From Maribacter algicola (lineage in GTDB: Bacteria; Bacteroidota; Bacteroidia; Flavobacteriales; Flavobacteriaceae): a stretch of 64,000 nt of DNA. Shown in pieces: positions 29,176-38,625 of this stretch. The position numbers and the translations under genes were made by a program. The notes under the pieces were generated by a model. It was given only the letters and a program-made list of their open reading frames with translations. It searched no databases and was not told the origin of the DNA. Position 1 is the stretch's first letter. Every line of letters starts with the position of its first letter. The stretch lies in the NCBI RefSeq assembly GCF_003933245.1, contig NZ_QUSX01000001.1, positions 992,001 through 1,056,000 on the forward strand, written 5' to 3'.

Positions 29176-31397
29176 GCAAACAAATCAACGTAGCGCTTAT
29201 AGGAAATCCCAATACCGGGAAAACTTCAGTGTTCAATCAATTAACCGGTCTCAACCAAAAGGTGGGGAACTACCCGGGTATCACCGTTGAAAAAAAGGAG
29301 GGCATATGTAAACTTCCTAGGGGCGTAAGAGCCCACATAATTGACCTTCCAGGAACGTACAGCCTTAATACCACCTCTTTGGACGAGAGTGTTGCCGTTG
29401 AGCTGCTCCTGAACAAGAACGACAAGGACCACCCGGACGTGGCCCTTGTGATTTCCGATGTTGAAAACCTAAAGCGGAACCTACTGCTCTTTACACAGAT
29501 AAAGGACCTAAAGATTCCTGCCATCTTGGTCATCAATATGGCCGATCGTATGACCCGAAAAGGTATCAGTATCGATATACCCCTTCTGGAAGAAAAACTC
29601 AATGCAAAGATAGCCTTGGTAAGTACCCGAAAAGGTATGGGCATAGAGCAGCTAAAGGAGCTTATTGCAGATTATAAAAGCCTTTCCAAAACACCAAATG
29701 TAGATACCACGGTAATTGACCCGGAATATTTCGAAAAGCTTAAAAAGACATTTCCAAAAGAGGACATCTATAAGTTGTGGTTGGTCATCACACAAGATGT
29801 GAACTTTATGCCCATAGAAAAAAAACTGATCAAAGATGCCTCCTCGTTTAGCACCAAATCAAAATCCGAGTTAAAAAGACTTCAACAAAAGGAAACCATC
29901 CTTAGGTATCAGTTCATTAATGGCATTTTAAAGGAAACGTATAAGGTAGATATAAACGCCGCCAAGGGGTTTAGGGCCACCCTGGACAAAGTACTGACGC
30001 ACAAAATTTTAGGTTATCTTATTTTCTTCATAATACTCCTCACCATATTTCAGGCTATCTATGGGTGGAGCGAGTACCCCATGGATATGATAGACGGCTT
30101 TTTTGCGTCTGCTACGGAATGGGTAAAGGACACCTTGCCCCCTGGAGTATTTACAAATCTTATTGCCGAGGGCGTATTGGCAGGTATTGGTGGCATTGTC
30201 ATCTTTATCCCCCAAATAGCCTTTCTTTTCCTGTTCATCTCCCTTTTGGAGGAAACCGGATATATGAGCCGCGTAGTTTTCTTGATGGACCGTATCATGC
30301 GGCCTTTTGGTCTAAGCGGTAAAAGTGTGGTGCCCTTGATTTCTGGAACGGCTTGTGCCATACCGGCCGTAATGGCCACCAGGACCATTGAAAATTGGAA
30401 GGAGCGACTGATTACCATTTTGGTAACCCCGTTTACAACCTGTTCCGCAAGGTTACCCGTGTACCTGATCATCATTGCATTAGTGATTCCCGAAGGGAGT
30501 TTCTTAGGACTGAGTTTTAAGGCTTTAACACTAATGCTCCTATATCTCTTAGGATTTGCCGCGGCTATTTTATCCGCAATGGCCCTCAATAAAATATTAA
30601 AAATAAAAAGTAGGTCCTTCTTCGTTATCGAGCTTCCAAATTATAAACTCCCACTTCTAAAAAATGTGGGATATACGGTTTTGGAAAAAACCAAGAGTTT
30701 CGTCTTTGGCGCTGGAAAGATAATTTTGGCCATTTCCATAATTCTTTGGTTTCTTGGTTCCAACGGCTATTCGGACGATTTTAAAAATGCCGAAACGATC
30801 GTTGCGAACCGTATTGCGGAAAATGGCTTTTCCGATAATAGCAAAACCTATATCGAAAATAATTTAGAACAGTACCGCTCTTCTTTGTCCAATGGGAAAA
30901 TAGACCAAACATCCCATTCCTTTAAGGATTCTATTGCAGAAATGGGTTCAGCCCTAGAAGATAAGGCGTTGCATCAGGAAATAGCAAGTTATAAATTGGA
31001 ACATTCCTACATGGGCTATATGGGGAAAGCCATTGAGCCCATTGTACGACCCTTAGGGTATGATTGGAAAATAGGAATTGCCGTATTGACTTCTTTTGCC
31101 GCCAGGGAGGTCTTTGTAGGTACCTTGGCAACAATTTACAGTGTTGGCAACGATGAAGAGGAAACCATAAAGAACCGCATGGCCGCAGAGGTAAACCCCG
31201 TAACGAAAGAACCCTTGTTCAATTTGGCCTCCGGTATTTCCTTATTGCTTTTCTATGCCTTTGCCATGCAATGTATGAGTACCTTGGCCATCGTTAAAAG
31301 AGAGACCAATTCTTGGAAATGGCCAACCTACCAACTGGTTTTTATGAGTCTATTTGCTTATATTATGGCTTTCATCGCTTATCAAACCCTAAAATAA
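29172..31397 (+). CDS. feoB: Ferrous iron transporter FeoB
   Basis: The protein has 741 residues. An N-terminal G domain has G1 GNPNTGKTS (10-18), G3 DLPGTYSL and G4 NMADR. A helical GDI-like region and a membrane part with about 8-10 spans follow, with the two gate repeats (LISGTACAIPAVMATRTI and TSFAAREVFVGTLATIY). It imports Fe2+ across the inner membrane. The order feoA-feoB-Cys-rich small protein is the standard operon in Bacteroidota, and start and stop overlaps support co-translation. Confidence 0.97.
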   Translation: MSKQINVALIGNPNTGKTSVFNQLTGLNQKVGNYPGITVEKKEGICKLPRGVRAHIIDLPGTYSLNTTSLDESVAVELLLNKNDKDHPDVALVISDVENLKRNLLLFTQIKDLKIPAILVINMADRMTRKGISIDIPLLEEKLNAKIALVSTRKGMGIEQLKELIADYKSLSKTPNVDTTVIDPEYFEKLKKTFPKEDIYKLWLVITQDVNFMPIEKKLIKDASSFSTKSKSELKRLQQKETILRYQFINGILKETYKVDINAAKGFRATLDKVLTHKILGYLIFFIILLTIFQAIYGWSEYPMDMIDGFFASATEWVKDTLPPGVFTNLIAEGVLAGIGGIVIFIPQIAFLFLFISLLEETGYMSRVVFLMDRIMRPFGLSGKSVVPLISGTACAIPAVMATRTIENWKERLITILVTPFTTCSARLPVYLIIIALVIPEGSFLGLSFKALTLMLLYLLGFAAAILSAMALNKILKIKSRSFFVIELPNYKLPLLKNVGYTVLEKTKSFVFGAGKIILAISIILWFLGSNGYSDDFKNAETIVANRIAENGFSDNSKTYIENNLEQYRSSLSNGKIDQTSHSFKDSIAEMGSALEDKALHQEIASYKLEHSYMGYMGKAIEPIVRPLGYDWKIGIAVLTSFAAREVFVGTLATIYSVGNDEEETIKNRMAAEVNPVTKEPLFNLASGISLLLFYAFAMQCMSTLAIVKRETNSWKWPTYQLVFMSLFAYIMAFIAYQTLK

Positions 31398-31547
31398 ATG
31401 GAACTGTTACAGCACATACTGGTCTACATAACCTTGGTGATTTCCGTGGGGTACCTTGCCTATAAATTTATATTGCCCAAACAATTGTTCTCCAACGGGA
31501 AAAAAACCAACAAAGCCTGTGGACAGGACGATTGTGGATGCCATTAA
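31398..31547 (+). CDS. FeoB-associated Cys-rich small membrane protein
   Basis: A 49-residue protein starting directly after the feoB stop. One membrane segment (HILVYITLVISVGYLAYKF) is followed by a short tail with a Cys cluster, KACGQDDCGCH at the C-terminus. It matches the small FeoB-associated Cys-rich proteins of Bacteroidota, thought to play the part of FeoC, perhaps by metal or redox sensing. Confidence 0.88.
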   Translation: MELLQHILVYITLVISVGYLAYKFILPKQLFSNGKKTNKACGQDDCGCH

Positions 31548-31664
31548 GATGGCAAAGCTATTTTTAGGACTATTGTTAACAAATCGATAAATCTTTCACA
31601 ATACTATCCAAATGGGCATGGTTTTATTAGTTTCGATTATTTAGTTTGTGTTTTCAAACATCCT

Positions 31665-33182
31665 ATGAATAAAACAATAACCTTGTTTTTAAGTGGTCTT
31701 TTATTTCTGTTGAGCACTTATCTGTATTCACAAAACTTAACATCCACCGTACTTGATAGTGCAACCTTACAGCCCATACCCTACGCTACCGTTATTCTAA
31801 ATAACAAGGGCGTCATAACCAATGAGGAGGGGAAATTCAGTTTTCTGATGGAGGAAAACATCGACGCAACGGATTCCCTCTTTATTTCCTGTATTGGGTA
31901 TGAATCCATCGGAAGGCCGTTAAAGGAGTTTACGGGCAATACCATAGTGTTGAGTCCAAAAGCTATTGAGCTTAGGGAGGTAATCGTTTCAAACAAAAAT
32001 TATACACCAGAGGAAATTCTGGAATTGGTAGAGGAAAACATCGGAAAAAACTATAAGAACGGTTATACAAAAAAACGCTTGTTCCTTAGGGAATCGTATA
32101 GGAATTACATTGAGAAATCTCACTATCAAATAAAGGAATCCACTATTCCTGCCTTGAACAAGCAATTTTTGGACAGTGTTCTACAATCAATTCCATCCAA
32201 CGATACTTATTATACGGAAGTTTTAGGAGACCTCTATGGAACGGAAGACGAGGACGAGCAGAAATTGAACCTCATAAAGGCCTCTGAACTATATAATAAG
32301 AGCAGCCGACTAGACCTGGAAAATCTGGAGGAAAGATTCAATGAAATCATCAAAAAAAATGTAAAATCCGATTCTTATTTTAAAGTTAAATCCGGATTAT
32401 TCGGGACCAAGATGGACGCTGAGGAACTTTTTGAACAGGAAGTGGACTCCAATGAAGTGGAGTCCCTAAATAAGGAATTGGAAGAAACCACGGAACGCAA
32501 AAAGTTCTTCTCCAATTATAAAAGAAGAACACTGGCCAACCTCTATACAAACCTACCTATTTTTAAAGATTCGGATTATAATGTATTATGGAAATCCGGT
32601 AGGTATGAGCTCTCGCTTGAAGAGTTCACCTATATTGGCGACAAGCCATTGTATGTTATCGATTTTAAACCTAAGCGATCTGAAGAATTTCAGGGAAAAC
32701 TATACATAGACGCGAATGATTTTGCCTTGGTAAAGATGGATTTTGAAAATGTGGAACCACTCAGAAAATTCAATCTGTTGGGCATTTCCTTTAATGAATA
32801 CCTCGCGAAGGGAAGTATCTTATTTGGAAAGGATACCGATGGAACATATAGCTTGCGCTACTATGAAATCACAAAAGGAAATCGGGTAGGCTTTAAAAGA
32901 CCGGTCAAGATTATTGAAAAGAATAAGCACGTTAAAGGACGTAGAAAGCAGAACGAACTTCACCTAAAAATAGATGCCGTTTTCAACGGTAGGAACAAAT
33001 ATGAGGTTGTAGTTTTCGAAACGGAGGCCATTACGGAATCCGCTTTCAATTCTTTTACCGAAAACAACGACGTACTACCGCAGTATATGCCCAATTACGA
33101 CCCCAATTTCTGGAAAGGATATACCATCATGGAACCCAATATGGCAATCAAGGAATTTACGTCGGAGGTTGGGAACGATTAA
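31665..33182 (+). CDS. Carboxypeptidase-like regulatory domain outer-membrane protein
   Basis: A 505-residue secreted protein with signal peptide (LFLSGLLFLLSTYLYSQ). Residues about 24-105 form the CarbopepD_reg-like beta-sandwich (DSATLQPIPYATVILNNKG, then GYESIGRPL) seen at the N-terminus of TonB-linked receptors. The rest is a DUF5686-like or unnamed beta-rich region (VLWKSGRYELSLEEFTYIGD). No receptor barrel or plug is present. The role is unknown; the family is a frequent cell-envelope protein of flavobacteria. A 117-bp gap without visible gene separates it from the feo operon. Confidence 0.75.
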   Translation: MNKTITLFLSGLLFLLSTYLYSQNLTSTVLDSATLQPIPYATVILNNKGVITNEEGKFSFLMEENIDATDSLFISCIGYESIGRPLKEFTGNTIVLSPKAIELREVIVSNKNYTPEEILELVEENIGKNYKNGYTKKRLFLRESYRNYIEKSHYQIKESTIPALNKQFLDSVLQSIPSNDTYYTEVLGDLYGTEDEDEQKLNLIKASELYNKSSRLDLENLEERFNEIIKKNVKSDSYFKVKSGLFGTKMDAEELFEQEVDSNEVESLNKELEETTERKKFFSNYKRRTLANLYTNLPIFKDSDYNVLWKSGRYELSLEEFTYIGDKPLYVIDFKPKRSEEFQGKLYIDANDFALVKMDFENVEPLRKFNLLGISFNEYLAKGSILFGKDTDGTYSLRYYEITKGNRVGFKRPVKIIEKNKHVKGRRKQNELHLKIDAVFNGRNKYEVVVFETEAITESAFNSFTENNDVLPQYMPNYDPNFWKGYTIMEPNMAIKEFTSEVGND

Positions 33183-33197
33183 TTTACTAGTGAAGCA

Positions 33198-33584
33198 TCA
33201 AAACAAGGTGTCGATAAAAGAATAAAAAAGCATTATCCAACCCAAGGTAAGTAGTAATCCTCCAACCGGAGTAACCGGACCAAGAAATTTCAGTTTCTTT
33301 CCTTTTGATGAACTTATGCACAAGCCATAAATACTAAAGGAAAAAAGTAGCGTTCCAACTATAAAACTAAGCACCATGTACTGCTCGAACTTGGTTTCAA
33401 GGTTGAAATTAAACCCGATCATCAAGAGTACCAGGGCGTGGTACATCTGATATTTCACCCCCGTCTCAAAACTGGCCATTTGATCTTGGTTAAAGGATTT
33501 CTTTAACCTATGAGCCCCAAAGGCTCCCAAGATTATTCCCAACAAGCCAAGTAGGGCCCCTATAACTTGAGAAAGTAGTACCAT
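33198..33584 (-). CDS. DUF423 membrane protein (YgdD-like)
   Basis: A 128-residue protein with four membrane segments. The DUF423 signature GLLGIILGAFGAHRLKK occurs at the start, then ETGVKYQMYHAL, and PVTPVGGLLLTLGWI at the end. Members are small inner-membrane proteins of unknown role. It converges with the preceding plus-strand gene. Confidence 0.88.
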   Translation of the reverse strand: MVLLSQVIGALLGLLGIILGAFGAHRLKKSFNQDQMASFETGVKYQMYHALVLLMIGFNFNLETKFEQYMVLSFIVGTLLFSFSIYGLCISSSKGKKLKFLGPVTPVGGLLLTLGWIMLFYSFIDTLF

Positions 33585-33620
33585 GCAAGAAAATTTCTTA
33601 AAAGGATTATGGGTTGATTT

Positions 33621-33983
33621 TTATTCATCATAAAAAAATTGCTCTTTTACTATTTTACCATCCTCGATTTGATACACGGCGATTTCAGACATTGTAGAGC
33701 GCTGACCAGATGGCTTGTGGGTCGTATCCATTTCAAACCTTAGGGAAAACCAATTATCTGCCACTATAGGATCGGACACCTCGGTTTTATGGACTTCAAA
33801 ATTCTCCTGCCACCATTCCCCCTTTTGCTGTATTCCTTCAAAACCTTCCACACGGGCACCTTCTTTGGTACCATCATTTTCGATACTAATTATTTTAGGG
33901 CTGTAAAGCTCTTGATAAGGTTTTTCAAAATCCCCTTGTCTGCAAGAAGCTACTAGTCTGTCGGCAATTTCTTGGGTAGTCAT
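33621..33983 (-). CDS. SnoaL-like / NTF2-fold protein
   Basis: About 120 residues with the SnoaL_2/NTF2 cone fold: an N-terminal helix (TTQEIADRLVASCRQGDFEKPYQELY), FEGIQQKGEWW, then strands WFSLRFEMDTTHKPSGQR and ISEIAVYQIEDGKIVKEQFFYDE-type end. Such proteins bind small ligands or act as isomerases; the substrate cannot be told. The ATG at 33983 (MTTQEIAD) is preferred over one two codons upstream. Confidence 0.75.
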   Translation of the reverse strand: MTTQEIADRLVASCRQGDFEKPYQELYSPKIISIENDGTKEGARVEGFEGIQQKGEWWQENFEVHKTEVSDPIVADNWFSLRFEMDTTHKPSGQRSTMSEIAVYQIEDGKIVKEQFFYDE

Positions 33984-34156
33984 AATCATGTATTTTAAAT
34001 TAATATGTTAATCTGTTTGTATGGGGAAATTTCCTCCTAATCAACAATATGCGGTTGTGAATAAAAATACGAAGAAAGTGGTAGCCTAGGGAAAAATGGC
34101 CAATAAGTTTTAGCATTTTTCCAGAATAGAACTACCCTTAAACAAACATGAGTTTA

Positions 34157-34600
34157 TCAGTTAGGTACCATTCCTGTTTGGACAATTTTCTGCTGAAGTT
34201 GGCTAAAAAGGATATCGGTCTCCAAGGAATCCTTAAGGTTGAAATAGAGTTTTATGGAATCTTTGTAGACCAACTTAATTTTAGGTTGCGAAATATTGTC
34301 CACAAAAACATGGATTTTCTTATCCGTCAAGGAATCCTTGAATTCCTGAAAAATTCCCTTTTCCTTTTCGAGGGCCGAAAAACCGTTCAAACGGATCATG
34401 GGCGGAATTCTTTCTACAAATATCACGCTGTCCAAGTCTGAGTACTGAACTGTCTCCATATAAAAGCCGGATAGAAGTCGTATATGGTCCGGTGAGGTCT
34501 TGACCCAGTTTTTATAGTGAACCGTCAAGACGGTGATGCATGCGATAATGGTAATGACCAATATCAAGGTCCAAATCCAATGTCTGTTTTTTGAAGCCAT
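34157..34600 (-). CDS. Membrane-anchored hypothetical protein, 147 aa
   Basis: Not recognised. One N-terminal membrane segment (WTLILVITIIACITVLTVHY) is followed by an extracytoplasmic beta-rich part (FYMETVQYSDLDSVIFVERIPP). It resembles small PH-like anchored proteins of flavobacteria. It stands alone between the NTF2-like gene and the ZIP gene; about 170 bp upstream hold no gene. Confidence 0.6.
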   Translation of the reverse strand: MASKNRHWIWTLILVITIIACITVLTVHYKNWVKTSPDHIRLLSGFYMETVQYSDLDSVIFVERIPPMIRLNGFSALEKEKGIFQEFKDSLTDKKIHVFVDNISQPKIKLVYKDSIKLYFNLKDSLETDILFSQLQQKIVQTGMVPN

Positions 34601-34718
34601 TTACTATACTATTAAGGTCATTCGAACTTGCAATAATTCAAAGTGAAAAACCATAGTTCAATAACTATAACTTAGTATTCCAAGAAAAATTATTTTAGAC
34701 CATCTTTCAGTTATTGAA

Positions 34719-35540
34719 TCAACCCAGCCCAACATCCAGTGTCATCATAATGATAAACCCCCCAATAAAGCCCATAGTAGCAATATCCGTATATTTATCC
34801 TGTTGCGTTTCTGGGATGACCTCCTCCACGACCACGAATATCATGGCCCCGGCAGCAAAGGAAAGCGCGTAAGGTAAAATGGGTTGAAACGTAAGCACGG
34901 CCCATGCTCCCAAAACCCCTGCAATGGGTTCCACAATGGCAGAGGCTTGTCCAAATAGAAAGCTCTTTTTCCTACTAAGACCATGTCTACGTAATGGCAT
35001 GGCTACCGCAAAACCTTCGGGGAAATTCTGAAGCCCAATTCCCAAAGCAAGAGCGACCGCCCCACCTATGGAAGCGCCTTCAAAACCGGCCGCCACTCCT
35101 CCAAACAAAACACCTACCGCCAATCCTTCCGGAATATTGTGTAGGGTAATGGCCAAGGTCAACAGAGTTGTCCTATGCCATGGGGTGTTTACACCTTCGG
35201 CCTCACTTTCCTTAAAATTGATATGTAAATGAGGAAGAATCTTGTCCAGACCAAATATAAAACCTGCCCCTAGTAAAAAACCCACGGCAGCTGGTATCAC
35301 CTTTACAAACCCCTCCCCTGGGCTCATTTCGATTCCAGGTGCCAGCAGACTCCAAAAACTGGCAGCCACCATTACACCCCCGGTAAAACCGAGCATTCCG
35401 TCCAGTACGGCCCTATTCATGGTCTTAAATAAGAATACAAGAGCGGCTCCCGCTGCTGTGAGTCCCCATGTAAATAAGGTGGCATAAAATGCAGCCAATA
35501 CCGGGTTTATTGATTCAAAATAGGCAATAACTGAATCCAT
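34719..35540 (-). CDS. ZIP family metal transporter
   Basis: The protein has 273 residues with eight predicted membrane spans. The metal path is marked by HNIPEGLAVGV (span 4) and GLQNFPEGFAVAMP (span 5), the paired NxPEG motifs of bacterial ZIP (GufA/ZupT) proteins. EVIPETQ follows in a later loop. It imports divalent metals such as Zn, Mn or Fe. It lies 6 bp after the DtxR-family regulator gene, which likely controls it. Confidence 0.92.
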   Translation of the reverse strand: MDSVIAYFESINPVLAAFYATLFTWGLTAAGAALVFLFKTMNRAVLDGMLGFTGGVMVAASFWSLLAPGIEMSPGEGFVKVIPAAVGFLLGAGFIFGLDKILPHLHINFKESEAEGVNTPWHRTTLLTLAITLHNIPEGLAVGVLFGGVAAGFEGASIGGAVALALGIGLQNFPEGFAVAMPLRRHGLSRKKSFLFGQASAIVEPIAGVLGAWAVLTFQPILPYALSFAAGAMIFVVVEEVIPETQQDKYTDIATMGFIGGFIIMMTLDVGLG

Positions 35541-35546
35541 AGTCGA

Positions 35547-36209
35547 TTATTTATTTTCCAATACCTCCAAAAACAAATTGGAAGCTATTTGATCGGATAT
35601 TCTCATTTCCTTTTCATTGATCGCAATATTTACTGAACCATCAAAATCCTCCTTTTCCAAAATTGTCAAAGTATCACCCAAGGATATCCGGTTTTTATCC
35701 AAAAATTTTAAAAAGGCGACAGAGGAATCATTGACACCAACACAAACGCCCTGGGAGCCAACAGGAAGTTCACTGACCAGTTTCTTGACAGACTTTTTAA
35801 ATTCCCCATCCTTGGTGGGTATGGGATCCCCATGCGGGTCCACCCTAGGGTTTCCCAAATAGGTGTCCAACTTATCAATAAGCTTGTCACTTTTTATATG
35901 CTCCAGCTGCTCCGCTACCTCATGAACCTCATCCCAGGCAAAGTCCAGCTTATCTACCAAAAACACCTCCCACAAACGGTGCTTTCGTACTATGGAAAGA
36001 GCCGTTATGGTTCCTTTTTCGGTCAAGGAAACCCCCTTGTACTTTTTATAGTTCACAAGGTTTTTATCGGATAACTTTTTGAGCATATCCGTAACGGATG
36101 ACGGCTTGGTTTCCATTTGGTCCGCTATCGCATTGGTGGATATGGAATGCCCCTCCCCATTTGCCAAATGATAGATGGTCTTTATGTAATCCTCTTCTGA
36201 GAGCGTCAT
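35547..36209 (-). CDS. DtxR/MntR-family metal-dependent repressor
   Basis: A 220-residue regulator. The N-terminal winged helix (EEDYIKTIYHLANGEGHSI, then KPSSVTDMLKKLSDKNLV) is followed by the dimerisation and metal-binding domain (RKHRLWEVFLVDKL, then WDEVHEVAEQLEHI with ligand Glu and His residues, then GNPRVDPHGDPIP) and a C-terminal FeoA/SH3-like domain. It represses metal uptake genes when Fe or Mn is bound. It is divergent from a TonB receptor gene and forms an operon with the ZIP gene. Palindromes in the gap at 36209-36236 and 36259-36274 are candidate targets. Confidence 0.93.
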   Translation of the reverse strand: MTLSEEDYIKTIYHLANGEGHSISTNAIADQMETKPSSVTDMLKKLSDKNLVNYKKYKGVSLTEKGTITALSIVRKHRLWEVFLVDKLDFAWDEVHEVAEQLEHIKSDKLIDKLDTYLGNPRVDPHGDPIPTKDGEFKKSVKKLVSELPVGSQGVCVGVNDSSVAFLKFLDKNRISLGDTLTILEKEDFDGSVNIAINEKEMRISDQIASNLFLEVLENK

Positions 36210-36274
36210 GTAAATTTAATATAAGGCTAATTTACATTTTTATATCCAAAAACAAATATTTAGTTTTGTCTAAA
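36209..36274. promoter_or_regulatory. Candidate DtxR-family operators between the regulator and TonB receptor genes
   Basis: TGTAAAT (36209-36215) and ATTTACA (36230-36236) form an inverted repeat overlapping the dtxR start. TTTAG (36259-36263) and CTAAA (36270-36274) form a second around TTTTGT. The second resembles the spacing of DtxR-type boxes. Binding is inferred. Confidence 0.45.
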
Positions 36275-36311
36275 TTTATTTTTAGCATATTATAAAATAA
36301 TATTTTGATTT

Positions 36312-38576
36312 ATGCCTATAAGAACGGTTTGCTGCATCCTGTGTATGCTTTACGGCCTTAAGACCTGGACCCAAGGGGCTTCCATAACGGGAAAGGTTTT
36401 TTCTGAAAAGCATTCCATACCCTTTGTGAACCTATATCTTAAAAACACTACGATTGGAAGCTCCACGGATGAGCTAGGCATGTATACTATAAAAAATATA
36501 GCACCAGGTACCTATACCCTTGTAGCTTCCGTGATGGGATACGTCCCGTTCGAACAGCGGATCTCCCTTTCGGAAAACGAACAATTAGTGCTAAACATAG
36601 AAATGGAAGCGTCCGCGGAACGTTTGGATGAAATGGTCGTATCGGGCACTCTTAAGGCAGTGAACCGCTCAGAAAGTCCGGTTCCGGTAGAGGTCTATAG
36701 TCCTACTTTTCTAAAACAAAACCCAACGGCAAACATTTTTGAGGCCTTGCAAAATGTGAACGGCGTACGGCCCCAAATCAATTGTAACGTCTGCAATACC
36801 GGGGATATTCACATAAACGGACTCGAAGGCCCCTACACCTTGGTACTGATTGATGGAATGCCCATTGTTAGTGGTTTGGGTACGGTTTATGGCTTGTCCG
36901 GTATCCCAAACTCCCTTATAGAACAAATAGAAATCGTTAAGGGACCTGCCTCCAGTTTGTACGGGAGCGAGGCCGTTGGAGGATTGATAAATATCATCAC
37001 CAAAAACAATCTGGAGGCTCCGGATTTTGCCGTTGATACATTTCTCACCGGATGGGGTGAGTATAACGTGGATATTGGTGCCAAAATGGACGTAGGGAAA
37101 AAGTCGAACGTATTGCTGGGCATCAACTATTTCAACTTCGACCAGTTGGTAGATAATAATGGAGATAATTTTACCGATTTAACCATTCAAGACCGCATAT
37201 CCCTCTTCCAAAAATGGAGTTTTCAACGTGCCGAAAACCGCATATTCTCCTTGGCAGGCCGCTATTTTTATGAAGATCGATGGGGTGGGGAACTGCAATG
37301 GACCCCTGAATTTAGAGGGGGAGATGAAATTTATGGTGAAAGTATATACACCAGCCGATGGGAAGTTTTGGGAAAATATCAGCTACCCTTGGACGAAAAA
37401 GTGTTGTTTTCCTTTTCGTACAATGACCACAGTCAAAATTCGGTGTACGGGGACACTCCGTATATAGCGGACCAACGCATTGGCTTCGCCCAAATGACCT
37501 GGGACAAAAAAGTGGGCAGGCACGATCTTTTGTTGGGTACATCCCTCCGATATAATTTTTACAACGACAACACCCCGGCAACACCCCTTGCGGACGAGGT
37601 TTGGATTCCCAGTATCTTCATACAGGACGAAGTGGCCTTGGCCAACAAACATTCCCTTTTATTGGGACTTCGATACGATTATGACAATCGTCACGGAGCC
37701 ATTTACACGCCTAGGACCGCTTATCGGTTTAAGATATCGGACAACGACATCCTTCGCCTGAACGCCGGCACGGGGTTCCGGGTAGTCAATTTATTCACGG
37801 AGGACCATGCCGCGTTGACAGGTGCCAGGGACGTTATCGTTACCGAAGCTTTAGAACCGGAACGTTCGGTCAACATAAACCTGAACTATCTTAAAAAGAT
37901 TTATAGCTCCAATGGCACTTTTGCCAGCTTGGACGCATCGGCCTTCTATACCCGATTCAGTAATGCCATCTTACCCGATTACGATACCAATCCCAACCAA
38001 ATTATCTATGATAATTTGGACGGTTTTTCGGAATCCAAGGGCATCAGCGCCAATTTGGATGTAGTCTTTCCCAATGGATTCAAATTTTTACTGGGTGCAA
38101 CGTTTCAGGACGTGAGTCAAACCGAAAATGGAATAAAAACCAGTCAGATTCTCACGGAAAGTTACACGGGTACATGGAACATGGGATACACTTTTCAAAA
38201 TCCAAGGCTAACGATTGACTACACAGGAAATTTGTATGGCCCTATGCGACTTCCCACCTTGGGCGAAACGGACCCCAGAAGCGATTTTTCACCGCTTTGG
38301 AGTATTCAGAACGTTCAATTTACATATAAGGGGCTGAAGGATATAGAAATCTATGGTGGTATTAAAAACTTGTTGGACTGGACCCCCAACAGGGGAAATC
38401 CCTTTATCATCGCCCGTGCGAATGATCCCTTTGACAGGGAAGTCGTATTTGACCCCAATGGCAATCCCGTTGCCACACCAAACAATCCCAATGCATTAAC
38501 TTTTGACCCGTCCTATGTATATGGTCCCAATCAGGGAATACGGGGTTTTTTGGGGGTTCGCTATAGGATATATTAA
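36312..38576 (+). CDS. TonB-dependent outer-membrane receptor, metal-linked
   Basis: The protein has 754 residues: a signal peptide, a CarbopepD_reg-like domain (about 20-105), plug (about 115-235, with LIEQIEIVKGPASSLYGSEAVGGLINIIT) and 22-strand barrel ending in GFLGVRYRIY with an aromatic terminus. The plug carries a CxxC pair (NCNVCNTGDI) next to HINGLEGPYTLVLIDG, unlike most siderophore receptors, so a metal or metallophore ligand is likely. Its position opposite a DtxR regulator and ZIP transporter supports metal uptake across the outer membrane. The ligand is not determined. Confidence 0.9.
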   Translation: MPIRTVCCILCMLYGLKTWTQGASITGKVFSEKHSIPFVNLYLKNTTIGSSTDELGMYTIKNIAPGTYTLVASVMGYVPFEQRISLSENEQLVLNIEMEASAERLDEMVVSGTLKAVNRSESPVPVEVYSPTFLKQNPTANIFEALQNVNGVRPQINCNVCNTGDIHINGLEGPYTLVLIDGMPIVSGLGTVYGLSGIPNSLIEQIEIVKGPASSLYGSEAVGGLINIITKNNLEAPDFAVDTFLTGWGEYNVDIGAKMDVGKKSNVLLGINYFNFDQLVDNNGDNFTDLTIQDRISLFQKWSFQRAENRIFSLAGRYFYEDRWGGELQWTPEFRGGDEIYGESIYTSRWEVLGKYQLPLDEKVLFSFSYNDHSQNSVYGDTPYIADQRIGFAQMTWDKKVGRHDLLLGTSLRYNFYNDNTPATPLADEVWIPSIFIQDEVALANKHSLLLGLRYDYDNRHGAIYTPRTAYRFKISDNDILRLNAGTGFRVVNLFTEDHAALTGARDVIVTEALEPERSVNINLNYLKKIYSSNGTFASLDASAFYTRFSNAILPDYDTNPNQIIYDNLDGFSESKGISANLDVVFPNGFKFLLGATFQDVSQTENGIKTSQILTESYTGTWNMGYTFQNPRLTIDYTGNLYGPMRLPTLGETDPRSDFSPLWSIQNVQFTYKGLKDIEIYGGIKNLLDWTPNRGNPFIIARANDPFDREVVFDPNGNPVATPNNPNALTFDPSYVYGPNQGIRGFLGVRYRIY

Positions 38577-38614
38577 TAGCCGTTCAAATTTAGAAAGGTC
38601 AGAAAGGAAATCCC

Positions 38615-38622
38615 TATTTTTG
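38615..38622 (+). promoter_or_regulatory. -7 element of crtY
   Basis: TATTTTTG, only 3 nt before the ATG at 38626, so the transcript would be leaderless or nearly so. It supports 38626 over the upstream in-frame ATGs inside the receptor gene. Confidence 0.5.
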
Positions 38623-38625
38623 AAT

